The position numbers and the translations under genes were made by a program. From Durusdinium trenchii (Eukaryota; Sar; Dinophyceae; Suessiales; Symbiodiniaceae), in assembly GCA_963970005.1 (NCBI GenBank), contig CAXAMN010022707.1, positions 73,097 through 137,096 on the forward strand: a stretch of 64,000 nucleotides of DNA. The letters are read 5' to 3'. Within the stretch, counting starts at the first letter, position 1; each line of letters opens with the position of its first letter. Positions 52,600 through 63,519 of the stretch are shown piece by piece. The notes below the pieces were generated by a model, which was not told the origin of the DNA, made no database searches, and saw only the letters and a list, made by a program, of their open reading frames with translations.

Positions 52600-54662
52600 C
52601 CATTGGTTGGCAAAAAGCTCGTCGGCATTAACCCAGGACAAGGCGACATCTCCTTCCGCGACATGATCGCGGCTGGGAAAGCTTCTAGACGCCGAGCGTG
52701 CTCGCGGTCGCCTCACACAGTGCTCGCGGCACGTGGCGCACGGCGTGAGGCAGGTGTTCGACCGGTTGGTGGAAATGGATTACCAAGAAAGGAGCTGGTT
52801 TGGTTGAAACAAGTACCGTCTTCAGATGACTACCCGACCAAGCCTCAGGGGCACGTGGGCCATGTAGGCGGCAGTCAAAAAAGTAAGTAGATCTTGGCAT
52901 TTGTTGCTTGGTGGCCGTCCACGTTCCGAACATTCACAACTCAAAGCAGCTGGCAAGCAGGGGTGAGTATATAGTGGTTCCGATTCCAGGATCTTTAGAT
53001 ATAGATCCCAGGATCCCCAGTGAATGTTGAGTAGGGTTACTATCCCTTCGAATAAAGCAGCAATGTCCCCAGCTGGTCAAAACTCCATCGCCACGGTTCA
53101 GAACCACCGGTCGTGTTGTGTTGCTTTCGCAACCGGAAACTCCATAAATGTAGAAGAACAATGCTTGTAACAAACATATCATGCAATGCAATGCATTAAA
53201 ATGCTCAAGAATGGGCTTCTTCCTTCCTCATTTGCTTTTGGGTCCTCACAACTACAAAAACCTCACGTCCTCCCAAACGTCCCTCGCGTCTCCCCCACCT
53301 GTAACTGGGAGACCTACTCCGCGCCCGCCGGCTGCGAGAAGCCACCCGCCGCCGGCTCGGCGACCTGCAGTCGGCGCATGGTCGGCTCGCTAACACCGGG
53401 GGCGGGTGGCTTCGAGGCTCTTCGAAGCCAATCAAAGGGTGGGAGAGCATGCGGTTTGAGCCAAGAACAAGGGTGTGCACTGTGTACACTCTTAAGAAGC
53501 CAATGCAAGTACGGAAGACTAAACATGGTGGTTTTCCACTTCCACCATGGATGCTTTCAGGGAAGTGTAGATTCTTAGAAGCACAACCGAAGTACCAGGC
53601 ACGAACCTCTCTGTGACTGCGTCAGTCGCGTGACCGTTGGCTATTCGTCAAGATGGCACCTGTGATGCCAGACATGTCTATGATTTCACGTGCAGCAACT
53701 GTGTGCAGCGGCGAAGTATTGTGTGCATTGTGGTTTCAAGAGATTGGGGTCTTTGGTCTCCTACGTTCGCCTGAAAGAAGGTCGTCACTGCATGTAGGCC
53801 CAAAGGGCCGGTGAATTCTGATACAATTCCTCATCGTTCATCAATCAGCTGGCAAAAACACCCTTAACATGAAGGCTGGAGACCGACATTTGGAGACCTA
53901 GTCTTTCTGATAGCTTTCATTCCGATGTAAACGTGCCCGACGGGTAGGATCGATCATTGCGATAGGGGTCCGTGGCGGCCCCGAGAAGACCACCGGCAGA
54001 CCCGATGGAGAAACCGACCCAGTGCCTTGCTGAACGAATGAAGTAGCAACAGTAGCAACAGTAGTTAACCCGTATTTCCATGACCAATCATGCAACTCTT
54101 CCACCAGGAAGCCACAGGAATGTCGTTTCTTCCTCCTTGTAGAGGTTCAAACCGTTCAATCCACGGCGCAGAATCCCTCCGCTTCTGACACCCCGACCGG
54201 GCCAAAAAACACAATGAGGATTGGACAACATCTATGGTTTTGGTGGTTTTGGATGGTCCCCCCGTACTTGGTTCAGAATTGCAAAAGGAAGGGGGCGACC
54301 CTGACCATCCCACAAATTTTGTCCATCACTCACATGAGAACACACCCATTTTTTGATGAGAAAACACAGAAAAAGAACTGCTTCCTTTGTACACACCCCT
54401 ACAAGTCCAAGGGCCAAGTTAAAGCTGGTCCTTGACCTCATTGAGTACTGGTCTTGTATGACCGGATCCAGTCAAATGAGGTCCACAGTGTCCTTGACCT
54501 GTAGAGCACATGAATTCCTTGGCTCTTGAGCTACACCCCTCTTTCCTGTGGTTCTTCACCTGCACGGCCTGACCCGTGCCCCGCCTGGACTGCCGCGACC
54601 GCGACGGCGAGGAGCGCGCGCGCTGCCGCTTCCGCCGCCGCCGCGGGGGCGAGCTGCGGCTC
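52600..54662 (-). CDS. RS-rich exons, possible SR-type splicing protein
   Basis: Three - strand pieces are rich in Arg-Ser. Exon 54662-54560 lies between CGCCCCAG|G and a GTGAAG donor and contains SRSSPPRRRRKRQRARSSPS. Exon 53364-53299 lies between GACTGCAG|G and a GTGGGG donor and contains RSPSRRRVASRSRRARSRSP. A third piece at about 52.73-52.62 kb reads RRPRARSASRSFPSRD, then an acidic segment. RS tails occur in pre-mRNA splicing factors acting in nuclear speckles. I found no RRM, so the identity is open, and the pieces might belong to different genes. Confidence 0.4.
54401..54512 (+). repeat. Dispersed repeat, pair with 20466-20590
   Basis: cctacaagtccaagggccaa, ccttgacctcattgagtact, ggatccagtcaaatgaggtc and ttgacctgtag, same order as at 20.5 kb, slightly shorter. 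Confidence 0.8.
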
Positions 54663-54699
54663 CTGGGGCGGGCGGGTGGTTTTGGGCCATACCCCACCT

Positions 54700-57600
54700 G
54701 GGTGGCTGGGGTAAAAAGGAAGGCATGGAATTAATTGGTATAGGAGTTATAGGAAGGCCTAAACATGACCTCAGTTTTCGAAGTTTGAGTGAGCATATTT
54801 TTGGGTGATTGGTCCAAAATGGTCACTCAGGCAGCTGGATGATGCTGAATGTGGCCTTTGGCCGAAAAGTATGTACCACCACTCTAGTTTTCCAGACATG
54901 TTTGTAGAGAAATGCTCTGAGATCTGAATGTTTCTGAGTGAACACCAAAGAGTCTTCCATAGGATTTGTGAAAGAACCACATTCCTTTTGGAGTCAGAAT
55001 GCTCAGAGAGGTCATCCGAAAAATCTGACATCGCGGCTGCCACTTGAACGGACGAAGAAGTGTCTGGTTCAAAGGGAGCCCAGTGGTTCGCTTTCACATG
55101 CTGACTAGTGCTTAGTGGGGAATAAGGGAATGAGCCCCCAATAGAGATTCCATAGGATCCAGCCACCCTCATTCCCTAATTACTAGCACGAGTCAGCATG
55201 AAGGTGAAAAGTACTCCCACCAAAAACGCTTCTGGAGCTCAGGTGAGTTCCGCCACGACCACGGCCACGTGTGTCGCGAATTGACCCATCTCCGGCCTCG
55301 ACCTGGACCGTGCCATGGCAGATCTTCACCTGTCGCGGACCCATCGACAAATTGATCTTCACTGTGCCAGTGCTTCTGAGAATTTCAAGTGATTGCTTCT
55401 GAACTGCAGTGTGAGTGCCCAAAAAAAAGACGCTTGAGTGAGTCGGCTTGTGGTTCCAAGAAGCAGCGGCTCCGCTGCGACTCCACGTCCAGCGCAGCGC
55501 GCCCAACCAAAACACCAAGAACTGGTGGCACAAAGGACCGGCACCGTGAGTTGCTTGGAGTAAGTCTGATGACCTTCCATGGTCACATCCGGTTTGAGTC
55601 TTTGCCTTTCTTGTTTCGTATTTGGTTTCCACAAAGAAGGTGTCACAGCACCATGGTGTCCACTTTCACCGGCACCATGTGACCCAATGTGAGGACGCGT
55701 GCAGTTGCGAGCGGACGGGGTGACCGCAATCCCGGCCGCCGGCTTCCGCCGGGGCATTCACATGCATCGGATCGGGGAAAGATCACTAAGCCGAATGAGC
55801 CGGGCTCCTTTTGACCGCAAAGCCCGCAGATCCGCAAGCACCGCAAAGGAAAAAACGGCCAAAAGACCATGCAGGCCGCCTGGGTGTGTATTTTTGATAG
55901 GCGCCCCAAGTAGCTAGACCTTCCAGGGGGGGTCGCAAATGCCTGAAAGGTCTCTCTGTCTCTATCTTAATACGCACCCGGCACCCAAAAGGAAGCGAAC
56001 AATGCGATCCAACGGGTTCTTCGCCTGTGAGACCGCAGAATCACCGCCCAGACCCCACAAGAACCGATTGGGGGGGCCCGCGGACCGGGGGTCTCGGAAG
56101 CTCGTCTTCTCCGTGCGTCGGCAGCTTGTGACCCGCTGGCTCGGGGATGCAGCCAGCGGGCAAGTTCGTGCCGAAAGGGCGCGAACACAGCGCGCACAAG
56201 AGCGCGCACCAGACGGGCCCAAAGATGTTGGGACTGAAGACATGTTTATTCAATTGTGAAGACATGTAATGATGCACAGTATCTGATTTTATCTATGGCC
56301 TGTTTCAATTTAGTCACTTTAGTCCAAAGTTCACGATTTTTCGATGCCCGGGTGGTGAGCGGAAAGCTCTGTCCATCCTTTTTTGGTCGTTTTTCACCAT
56401 CACGATGGCCCCTTTTCGGCTTTCTTCCTTTGGCCAGACCGTTGCCGAAGACATCCACTTGTTGCGAGAATCACATCTGTCTGTGACTTTTGATCACTTT
56501 GGGTCAGGAAAATCCCAAACTGACATGTTTGTTGGACGCTATACCGAGCTAACCGTCATCACATGTCATCACTCAACTGCGTGAGAAAGAGAGTGTCTCA
56601 GCTGCCGGCTCTAAACAGAGACGTCAACTCAGGAAGCCCAACGGCAGGAAGTCCAACCCGTGACGGCGCTGCTGAGAACACAGGTGACACACGGCGCTTT
56701 GTGCAACTGGCACAGTGGCAACACCAAACATGGGCACCCTGCCCGCCCAAAAAGGAGTTGAACTCGTCTGACGAGCCGTTGCTGGTTTCGGCTTCCCGCC
56801 TCCTGCGCCTCCTGTTTCAATCAAGCATTGCAGGAACAAACTTGCAAAGATCGCCAAGCTTCATTCAAGCAGCTATGCTGATCTAAGTTGGCTGCTGCTG
56901 TTGTTTCTATTGTTGATGAAACTTGTCTGCATCATGCGCTTCCTCGATATATTCCTTCAGTATTTCTACCCGTAACTTGAGCACGGCAAATAACTCAATC
57001 ACTGACACACAGAACATGTGGCAAACATTGGCAACCGGCGTGAAACAAAAATTACTAAGAAAAGAGTCGTGAAAAAGAACGCAGAATAGCTGAACCCTTT
57101 TCGCTTTTGTTCCGTTATTGCGATTTTACGCACCAACGGAAGGCCATTCTCTCTCGGCAAGCCGAGGCATTTTCTCTCTATCGGCCGATTTCGCCGACAG
57201 TGGGTCAGCAATCGCAGGACGATGTTTTTGGTGAACGGTTGCTTCACGCGTTCTCAACCCGAAAGAAAACGGGGGTAAAAGCAACACTGGTTCTTTCCGG
57301 CCAAGTTCTTGGTCCCTCCGGGTCTATTCCTTCCAATCTCACGAACCTCCTCACATTGTAACATGCATTGGAACCACTCCCAAAACCGTTCCGGCTATAT
57401 ATCCATCGACAAATCCAACTCTTCCCCCACCTTCGCAAAATCGAAAGAACGAGGAAGGGACATCAGCTCCAGGTCCCGGAAAAGCACCCGGTCCCTTCCC
57501 TTTCCATATCTTTCCATGGATCTCTTTAGTGGGTCTGAGAATGGACCTCTTGCCTCTTGCGCTTACTGATGACAGGTTGCCTGTGATCGCACATGCACTG

Positions 57601-59300
57601 AGAATGGACCTGGATGAAGGATGAAGGATGAAGATCAGCTTCTCATCTTTGGCCGATTTCTTTGTTCTCTTTGTTTCACCACCTCTCACGATCCGACAAT
57701 CGGAATGGTGAGGAAATCCCAGGCATCACTGGACCACCTGTTTCACTTGGACCTGCAATCACTGGCATGTCCACTTCGAGTTCACCTGCTCCGTTGCTCC
57801 TTTTGAGCGACAGGAGGGAGCGACCTATGATACAAAGAGTGACATCGCCACGCGACCGGGAAGCAGGAACCAAGCATTGCAGCATCCCAAATCTCCAAAA
57901 CCATCTGAACCACTCCATGGTGGTTCACGAAAATGATGAATATTCTTTGAATTCGATCTCATGTGATCTTCTTTTCGTGCTCTTTAGGAAGGGTCAGCAA
58001 GCATGTACGGATATGTACTGAACCAGTTGCCATCGGGTGTGGCCTTCCACGTCTGCTTCCACGTCGCTCGGACAGGAACTGGACCTGCTCATCTCGGTCT
58101 CCATTCGGTTCCACTCTCGGCTTCCCATCGACTTCAACCTGTCGAGACATCGAAATCCGTGCAAACGCACGAGGAAGACTTCTCCTCCACCAGCTCTTCT
58201 GATTTCCGAGCGATATGGAGAATCTCTTCCTTCACTCGACTACCCAGACGCGACCCTGGACCCGAATCCTCATGGAGGGGTCTGGGGTCTCAAAATCTCT
58301 TGGTTTTGAGGGACCCAAGACCAACGGAGCGTCTGGGTAGTTCAGATATCAACACCTGAGACCCTTCCGACGACCCTCGGAGAGATCAGACCCACCGACC
58401 TTCCAGACGTCCCGCTGAGGCCCTTTTTCGGGAGAGGATCCACTGAGGACTGCATACTGGTGCCTAGACCATCCACTCAATCTGGGTAGCATCAGACAAA
58501 CCCCTTTTCCTTTGGAACAGCTGGGATCGCATCAAACAACAACGTTATTCTTTTGGACACCCGAAGTTGTCTCCCCTAAAAAACAAGGCTCGAGATGAAG
58601 GCGAATCTGGATTCAACAAAATTCCGTCGCCGGCGACAGCTCCGCCAAGGTGCGTGGGCGTTGACTGATTTTGGGGAACATGCCCCAACACAAACTACAG
58701 ACCATGCACCTGGATCTTCCCAGTGACCTTTTGATCCCCTGGTTTGAGGTCACTTAGGCTTGTAAAAGGTCACTTAGGGATTCCAAAAAGGTCACTGGGA
58801 AGGTCCTGGCATGTGCTTCTGAGTCCTACGAACTCCACGGAACTTACCCTCCCCATCCCTCCCACATCTTAACAAAACACTTCTGTGAGTCCTGGGGGCT
58901 TTTGGTCGGGGGTTTCCGACTTTTTGGTCCTTTTTTTCCGCTGTCGTCCGTCGGGATCCGAGAGGCTCTTTTTGCGTCACAGGCGGATGGAGCTTGGAAG
59001 ATGGGCGCCCTAAGTGCCGTCGCGAAAGCGCTGTTGAGTCGCCCAAAGTGAGACACTCCCGGCTGGTCCCGGGTCCTGTTCCTGGTTCCTGGACACATGG
59101 GCCCAAGGAATTGGAATTCCCCACGGATAAAAATCGCGCTGACTCACGTCAGCCCCTGTCCTTGTTTCGGGGAGGGAAGAAAGGAGCGAACTTTCAACAA
59201 GACCAGGCAGGTACGGAGCGAAGTTCCAACTCTCCGGATGGCATATATTTTGGACACATCCAAGGGGTCCCCAATAGACCCATGCTCCTGCTCCTGGTCT
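54700..59300. other. Exon-like islands without assembled genes
   Basis: The best frames are: - 55.18-55.40 kb (STGTVKINLSMGPRQVKICH); + 55.98-56.26 kb, ending at TGA (LVFSVRRQLVTRWLGDAASG); - 56.46-56.32 kb from an ATG (MDVFGNGLAKGRKPKRGHRD); - 57.54-57.40 kb, ending at TAG (RSMERYGKGRDRVLFRDLEL); + 58.16-58.31 kb (LISERYGESLPSLDYPDATL). None matches a family I know and both strands are often open. Confidence 0.3.
58716..58802. repeat. Perfect 17-bp inverted repeat with internal copies
   Basis: Arms cttcccagtgacctttt (58716-58732) and aaaaggtcactgggaag (58786-58802) are exact reverse complements. Two further aggtcacttagg copies lie between them. It would fold as a stem-loop and may be a tiny MITE or a control element. 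Confidence 0.8.
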
Positions 59301-59359
59301 ATTAGAAACATCCGGTGAAACACCAAGAACCCGAGCATGCCGAGCCGGCATCCATCAAA

Positions 59360-59735
59360 CCACCCGCTCGGGTCGCTTCATGGTCTCAGGCAGCGAGTGA
59401 GTGTCGTACCAGCACCGGACCCATAAACCCACCATAACCCACTCTCCATCTTCCAGAGAACTATTTAGTGATCGAAGTAACCCCAAGGGAAACATGATGA
59501 AACCCTCTTCTACAACCCCCATGCTGAACTGCCGGGCATCGTGATCATCGACGGTGGAGACATTGCCTCTGGTCGACGGTGTTGCCCACGGCGCCAGACG
59601 CGGTAGACAGAAGACACAGAGAGATCTAGAACCATCTATGACGGATTCCGTCTGCCCACCATGGATGACAATGGATCGAATATCAAGTAACTCATGTTTG
59701 TTACTAACCCTGACGCTCCAAGGACCTTCTGACAA
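59360..59735 (-). CDS. Candidate coding segment, unrecognised
   Basis: About 125 codons open on -, with natural composition: NKHELLDIRSIVIHGGQTES, GVVEEGFIMFPLGLLRSLNS, EWVMVGLWVRCWYDTHSLPE. No intron signal inside and no family recognised. Confidence 0.35.
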
Positions 59736-60179
59736 TCTGAGAAGGTACTTGGAGCCCTAGGGTAAGGATTTTCATTTGGCAAAACCAGGAAAAAAAAACA
59801 CCAAACACATGTTGAACTGGTCTTCACGGGCCAAAACTGGAGGTCAACAACTACGGGAGACTCCGTCGGGTCAACGTGCGGGAGAGAATCCGTGACCCTG
59901 TGACGTCGGGTCAACGTGCGCGTTGCTTCGTGAATGGGTTTCGGTGATCTGCGTCCGGGGAAGAAGAGGACCTCAGGTCTCACCATGTCTCACCTGTCAC
60001 AAGACGTCACAAGACGTGGAGGAAGCAAAGACGTGGTTTTTGAGTCCCATCCAGTGAGTGGATGTTCTGGGCACCCCCCACTTCCTCCAAGAGGCACTTG
60101 AGAGGAGGGAGACACGAAAGGTAGGACAGCGGGAAGAGAAGAGAACGCGAGAGGCAGGAACAAAAATGCTATGTTCGAC

Positions 60180-60790
60180 ATGGTGATTTATCCCCTTGGA
60201 GGCGACCTTTCGTAAATATATGTTCATATGCACTCTGAATATTCAAACATATGCTCTCGAAATGTTCAAAAAGATTCTTAGGAAAACAAACTTGCCCCAT
60301 GGCTCAGATCATCGGTGAGCATTGAATCGGAACATCATAGGATTTGAACTATCCTGAAACCATAAGAGGCTCACGAAGACGCTCCCCAGGAGAGAATTGA
60401 CGTGCTTCACAAAACAAACTCTAGGTATGTATCCCCTCGGGGAACACCTTTCGTGATTAGAATTTCATATTCACTCTTTCTGAATGTTCAAGAGGGTTTC
60501 AACTATCCTGAAATCATGAGAGCCTCACGAAGACGTTCTCCAGGAGAGAATTGATTTTAGAGGGGGGGAGNNNNNNNNNNNNNNNNNNNNNNNNNNNNNN
60601 NNNNNNNNNNNNNNNNNNNNNNNNNNNNNNNNNNNNNNNNNNNNNNNNNNNNNNNNNNNNNNNNNNNNNNGGGGGGGGGGTCTGAATTGAGCGATCAATT
60701 ATTAGACCCGGACGTCCCAACACTTGCTTCGCAAGACAAACTCAAGGTATCCCCTAAAGGGCTACCTTTCGTGACCTGTTTGTGACGCAT
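60180..60790. repeat. Degenerate tandem duplication around a 100-N gap
   Basis: Two or three copies of a unit of roughly 150-180 bp: tatcccct..ggg..acctttcgt appears near 60190, 60428 and 60747; gctcacgaagacgctcccca (60370) and cctcacgaagacgttctcca (60522) lead into aggagagaattga. The gap (60571-60670) lies in a G-run, so copy number is uncertain. Confidence 0.65.
60571..60670. other. Assembly gap of 100 N
   Basis: Flanked by agggggggag and gggggggggg, so the break is probably caused by a G homopolymer. Confidence 0.95.
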
Positions 60791-60829
60791 TTTCTGGATA
60801 GCTCCCAATTCAGAGGCTTCTTTCGCAAC

Positions 60830-61000
60830 CCACCACCACCTACCACCACCAACTGTCTTCGCCGGAACCCCCGGAACCTCTAGAGCGTTCACCGTTCTCC
60901 CCCGAGGAGCTCTGCTTCCCCGAGAACTTCGGAGAGACGGTCTCGCCGATGGACTCCTTCTCCTCCAGCACCGCCGCTTGAAAGACCTCCGCCCAGGGAA
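60830..61000 (-). CDS. Candidate exon, unrecognised
   Basis: The - frame WAEVFQAAVLEEKESIGETV, followed by SPKFSGKQSSSGENGERSRG, is charged and Ser/Gly-rich; an AG|G site (GGGCGGAG|G) lies at its start. The other two frames of the same strand are also open. Family unknown. Confidence 0.3.
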
Positions 61001-61799
61001 CTCATGGAAAGCGGGGGTGTCGTGTCTCCACCGGGAAGAGACCTGTGGTGCGGGGTGTAGAGTGGTGTGTGGGGCACACCACTTGTGGGGATTTTTGTGT
61101 TTATCAGGCTCGTGCACCAGTACGTGGTGCCGATGCCCAAGGGGATGATACACCAACTCGCCGCTCAAAAGAGGCCAATTGTTGTCGCTCAAATCCGCCA
61201 AAATCCGCCAAACAGAATGATCTATAGTCAGCCAATTCCAGCGGACATATCTTGTGGACCTCCCATCTTGTGTAGAATGACCGCTGTCTCTCCCTCCCTC
61301 CATAGCCTCGAAGCGATGTCGGAGCCACGGTGAAAACTTCTCGATGACCAGCAGAATGGCCAAGCGGGGAATCGACACGGTCTCCACCTGTGACTTCACT
61401 CGGACCGTGTATTGATGTAGACCTCGGTGGATGGACGAGCTCGGTCGGACGACCGACCTCCGTGGAGGGAAACATGGTCGGACGACGTAGCTCGGTTCAG
61501 TTGAATCGCAGGGAGAGGTCTGATTGAAAGATATGTTCTACCAGGAGCAACCGTGAGTGAAAGAGATCACCTGCCAGTACACAACTAGACTGGGTGTAAG
61601 TTAGATCCAGGACTCGGGTCTCTTAGTAGTCTCTAGAAAGGGGTTTCCACTTTGGTCTTTTGGGGGGACACCAAGAAACACAAATTGTATACTAAGCCGG
61701 GCTAGGAAGCAAACACGTTTGCTCCAGGTCATCAATGGCGGCCACAAGCAACTCTCAGCAAAGTAGGCTGGAGCTTCGATGGTATAGCAACTGCTTGGC

Positions 61800-61890
61800 C
61801 GATGTTTCTTGTGAATCTCGTCCAGTTTTTTCCTCATCCTCTCACGCCACACGAGCTGGATCAGCATGGCAGCGTGTTTCTGCACCGCAT
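61800..61890 (-). CDS. IQ-motif exon, calmodulin-binding protein
   Basis: Exon between CCAGGCAAG (61891) and a GC donor after 61800. The frame reads HAAMLIQLVWRERMRKKLDE, which fits the IQ consensus IQxxxRxxxK and would bind calmodulin or a myosin light chain. A further - strand piece at 62.27-62.03 kb (SQFVERWHDENLLRGLSELR) may be an earlier exon of the same gene. The rest is not found. Confidence 0.5.
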
Positions 61891-62029
61891 CTTGCCTGGG
61901 TCGAGTGCGATGGCTTTCTTCCCCTCAAAGAGAGTCGAGTGGGATGGTTTTCTTCGCATTATATAGTCCGGGTTGTTCCAAATACATCTTCGCAACACCT
62001 ATTTCCGTCCAATTTCAGTCCTTCTTCAT

Positions 62030-62270
62030 CTGATTTCAGGCATCCGTTTTTGATCCAAGAGGTCTTTTTGTGGCACACCTGTCCAACACGACGGTTTGAT
62101 CCACCACCCCTCCATGTCTGCTCTTTTCGGAGCCGAGCCAAGCAGAGCAAGCTGACCAGGTCGCTTCCGGAGCTCCGAGAGCCCTCGGAGCAGGTTCTCG
62201 TCGTGCCAGCGCTCCACGAATTGGCTCTCCAAGTCATTGGAGCGCGAGCGACCCAGCGAGGTGGACCGTT
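62030..62270 (-). CDS. Candidate exon upstream of the IQ exon
   Basis: Charged helical - frame: LGRSRSNDLESQFVERWHDE, NLLRGLSELRKRPGQLALL, PKRADMEGWW. Other frames on both strands are partly open. Possible partner of the IQ exon by strand and position only. Confidence 0.35.
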
Positions 62271-62931
62271 GCTTCCTGCGGCCACGTCCGGGACCGTTTC
62301 CCCGTCCGGCACAGGTCTCGGACGGGCTCGGTACGGGATCGGTACGCTACGACCGAAAGAGGGAGGTGGATCATGTCCATTGGTTAGAAGGTCGGTGCAC
62401 CATGTCGACCTGGTGGCACACCAATCAGGGGTCCGTCGCTTCGTCCAGGAGTGCGTGGGGCGTGGTCGCCCTGGTCGCCAAGTCCGTTGATCCGGGCTGT
62501 AAACTGCTATACGGGTGTTTTCTTGACGCATTGAGGGTCCGGTCCTGGTCCTTGTCGGATGTTGGCTGCCAAAAATCAATCACCTCTCCCTTGTAAAATA
62601 CTATTACTATTGGGGAGATGGGGTTCAAACGTCTACATACCATTTTTACCTCCTGAATCCTCCGAAGGGAGGATCTCGGTTTCCTTAGCACCATCGGTTT
62701 CAAAGGATCCGACGACGCTCCGGTATGCTCCGGTCGCTGTCGCTGGTGGCTCTGGGAGATAGAACAAACGCAGAGAGTTCAGCGTTGGTAACGGGCTGAT
62801 CTTTGAAGGTCTCTGTCTCTGTCTGCACACAAAACCAGCAAAAACGGGTATACCATACCTCCCTGGGTGAGTTTTCGAAACTCCAAGGCTCTCATGGACT
62901 TTTCTCATGGTTTTATCATAAAGCAGTTTGA

Positions 62932-63192
62932 ATGTCCCTGAAATCTCACCTGCTGCTAGTACTCTTAGTGACCAGCGCAGCGCACCCTTCCTTCTTAAAC
63001 GCAGCGCCCCCATCCTTCCGCCCTCTGCCACCGGAGAAACGGCGGCTCCTGGCTTTCATGCGCTTCACCAAGGAAGAGATCATGTGTCGGAGCAAGGCCC
63101 GTCGCTGGCTTGCCAGACCCGGCCCTTCCAGCTCCGCCCAGGCGGGGAGAAAAGCATCCTGGGCCGAGCTTCGAAGATCCGGGTTGGCTTGA
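62932..63192 (+). CDS. Secreted or plastid-targeted protein N-terminus, candidate
   Basis: ATG at 62932 gives MSLKSHLLLVLLVTSAAHPS, a typical signal peptide, then FLNAAPP, which resembles the F-centred transit motif found after signal peptides of dinoflagellate plastid proteins. Basic residues follow (EKRRLLAFMRFTKEEIMCRS). It runs to TGA at 63190, which may be in an intron. The - strand over 62.99-63.20 kb is also open (SQRRALLRHMISSLVKRMKA), so this is not secure. Confidence 0.35.
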   Translation: MSLKSHLLLVLLVTSAAHPSFLNAAPPSFRPLPPEKRRLLAFMRFTKEEIMCRSKARRWLARPGPSSSAQAGRKASWAELRRSGLA

Positions 63193-63449
63193 GTGCTTGA
63201 GTTGGTTGGGGGCACCAAAGTCAATCTTTCTATCGGAAAACAAGCATTTCCCATGACCAGGGTCCAGTGGGAGCATTGGGATGCTCTCCCCTGTAGACCT
63301 ACCACACCTCGCAACGGCTCTTCTTTCTTCAAAGCAAATGTCATACTTGGGTTTCTGTCCCCATGTCATATTAGGTTGAACAGACCAAGAAGCCTTCGAA
63401 ATCCCACTTGCGACACAAAACACAGGGAAACACCCCAATCCCTCACGCT

Positions 63450-63515
63450 ACGAACGGAACAATGTTCGCTACTAGTGCTCCTGGCATCGCTACGAACGGA
63501 ACAAGGACGCTACTC
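63450..63515. repeat. TACTAG-type dispersed repeat
   Basis: gctacgaacggaacaatgtt, tagtgctcctggcatcgcta and ggaacaaggacgctac. Confidence 0.75.
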
Positions 63516-63519
63516 CGTC

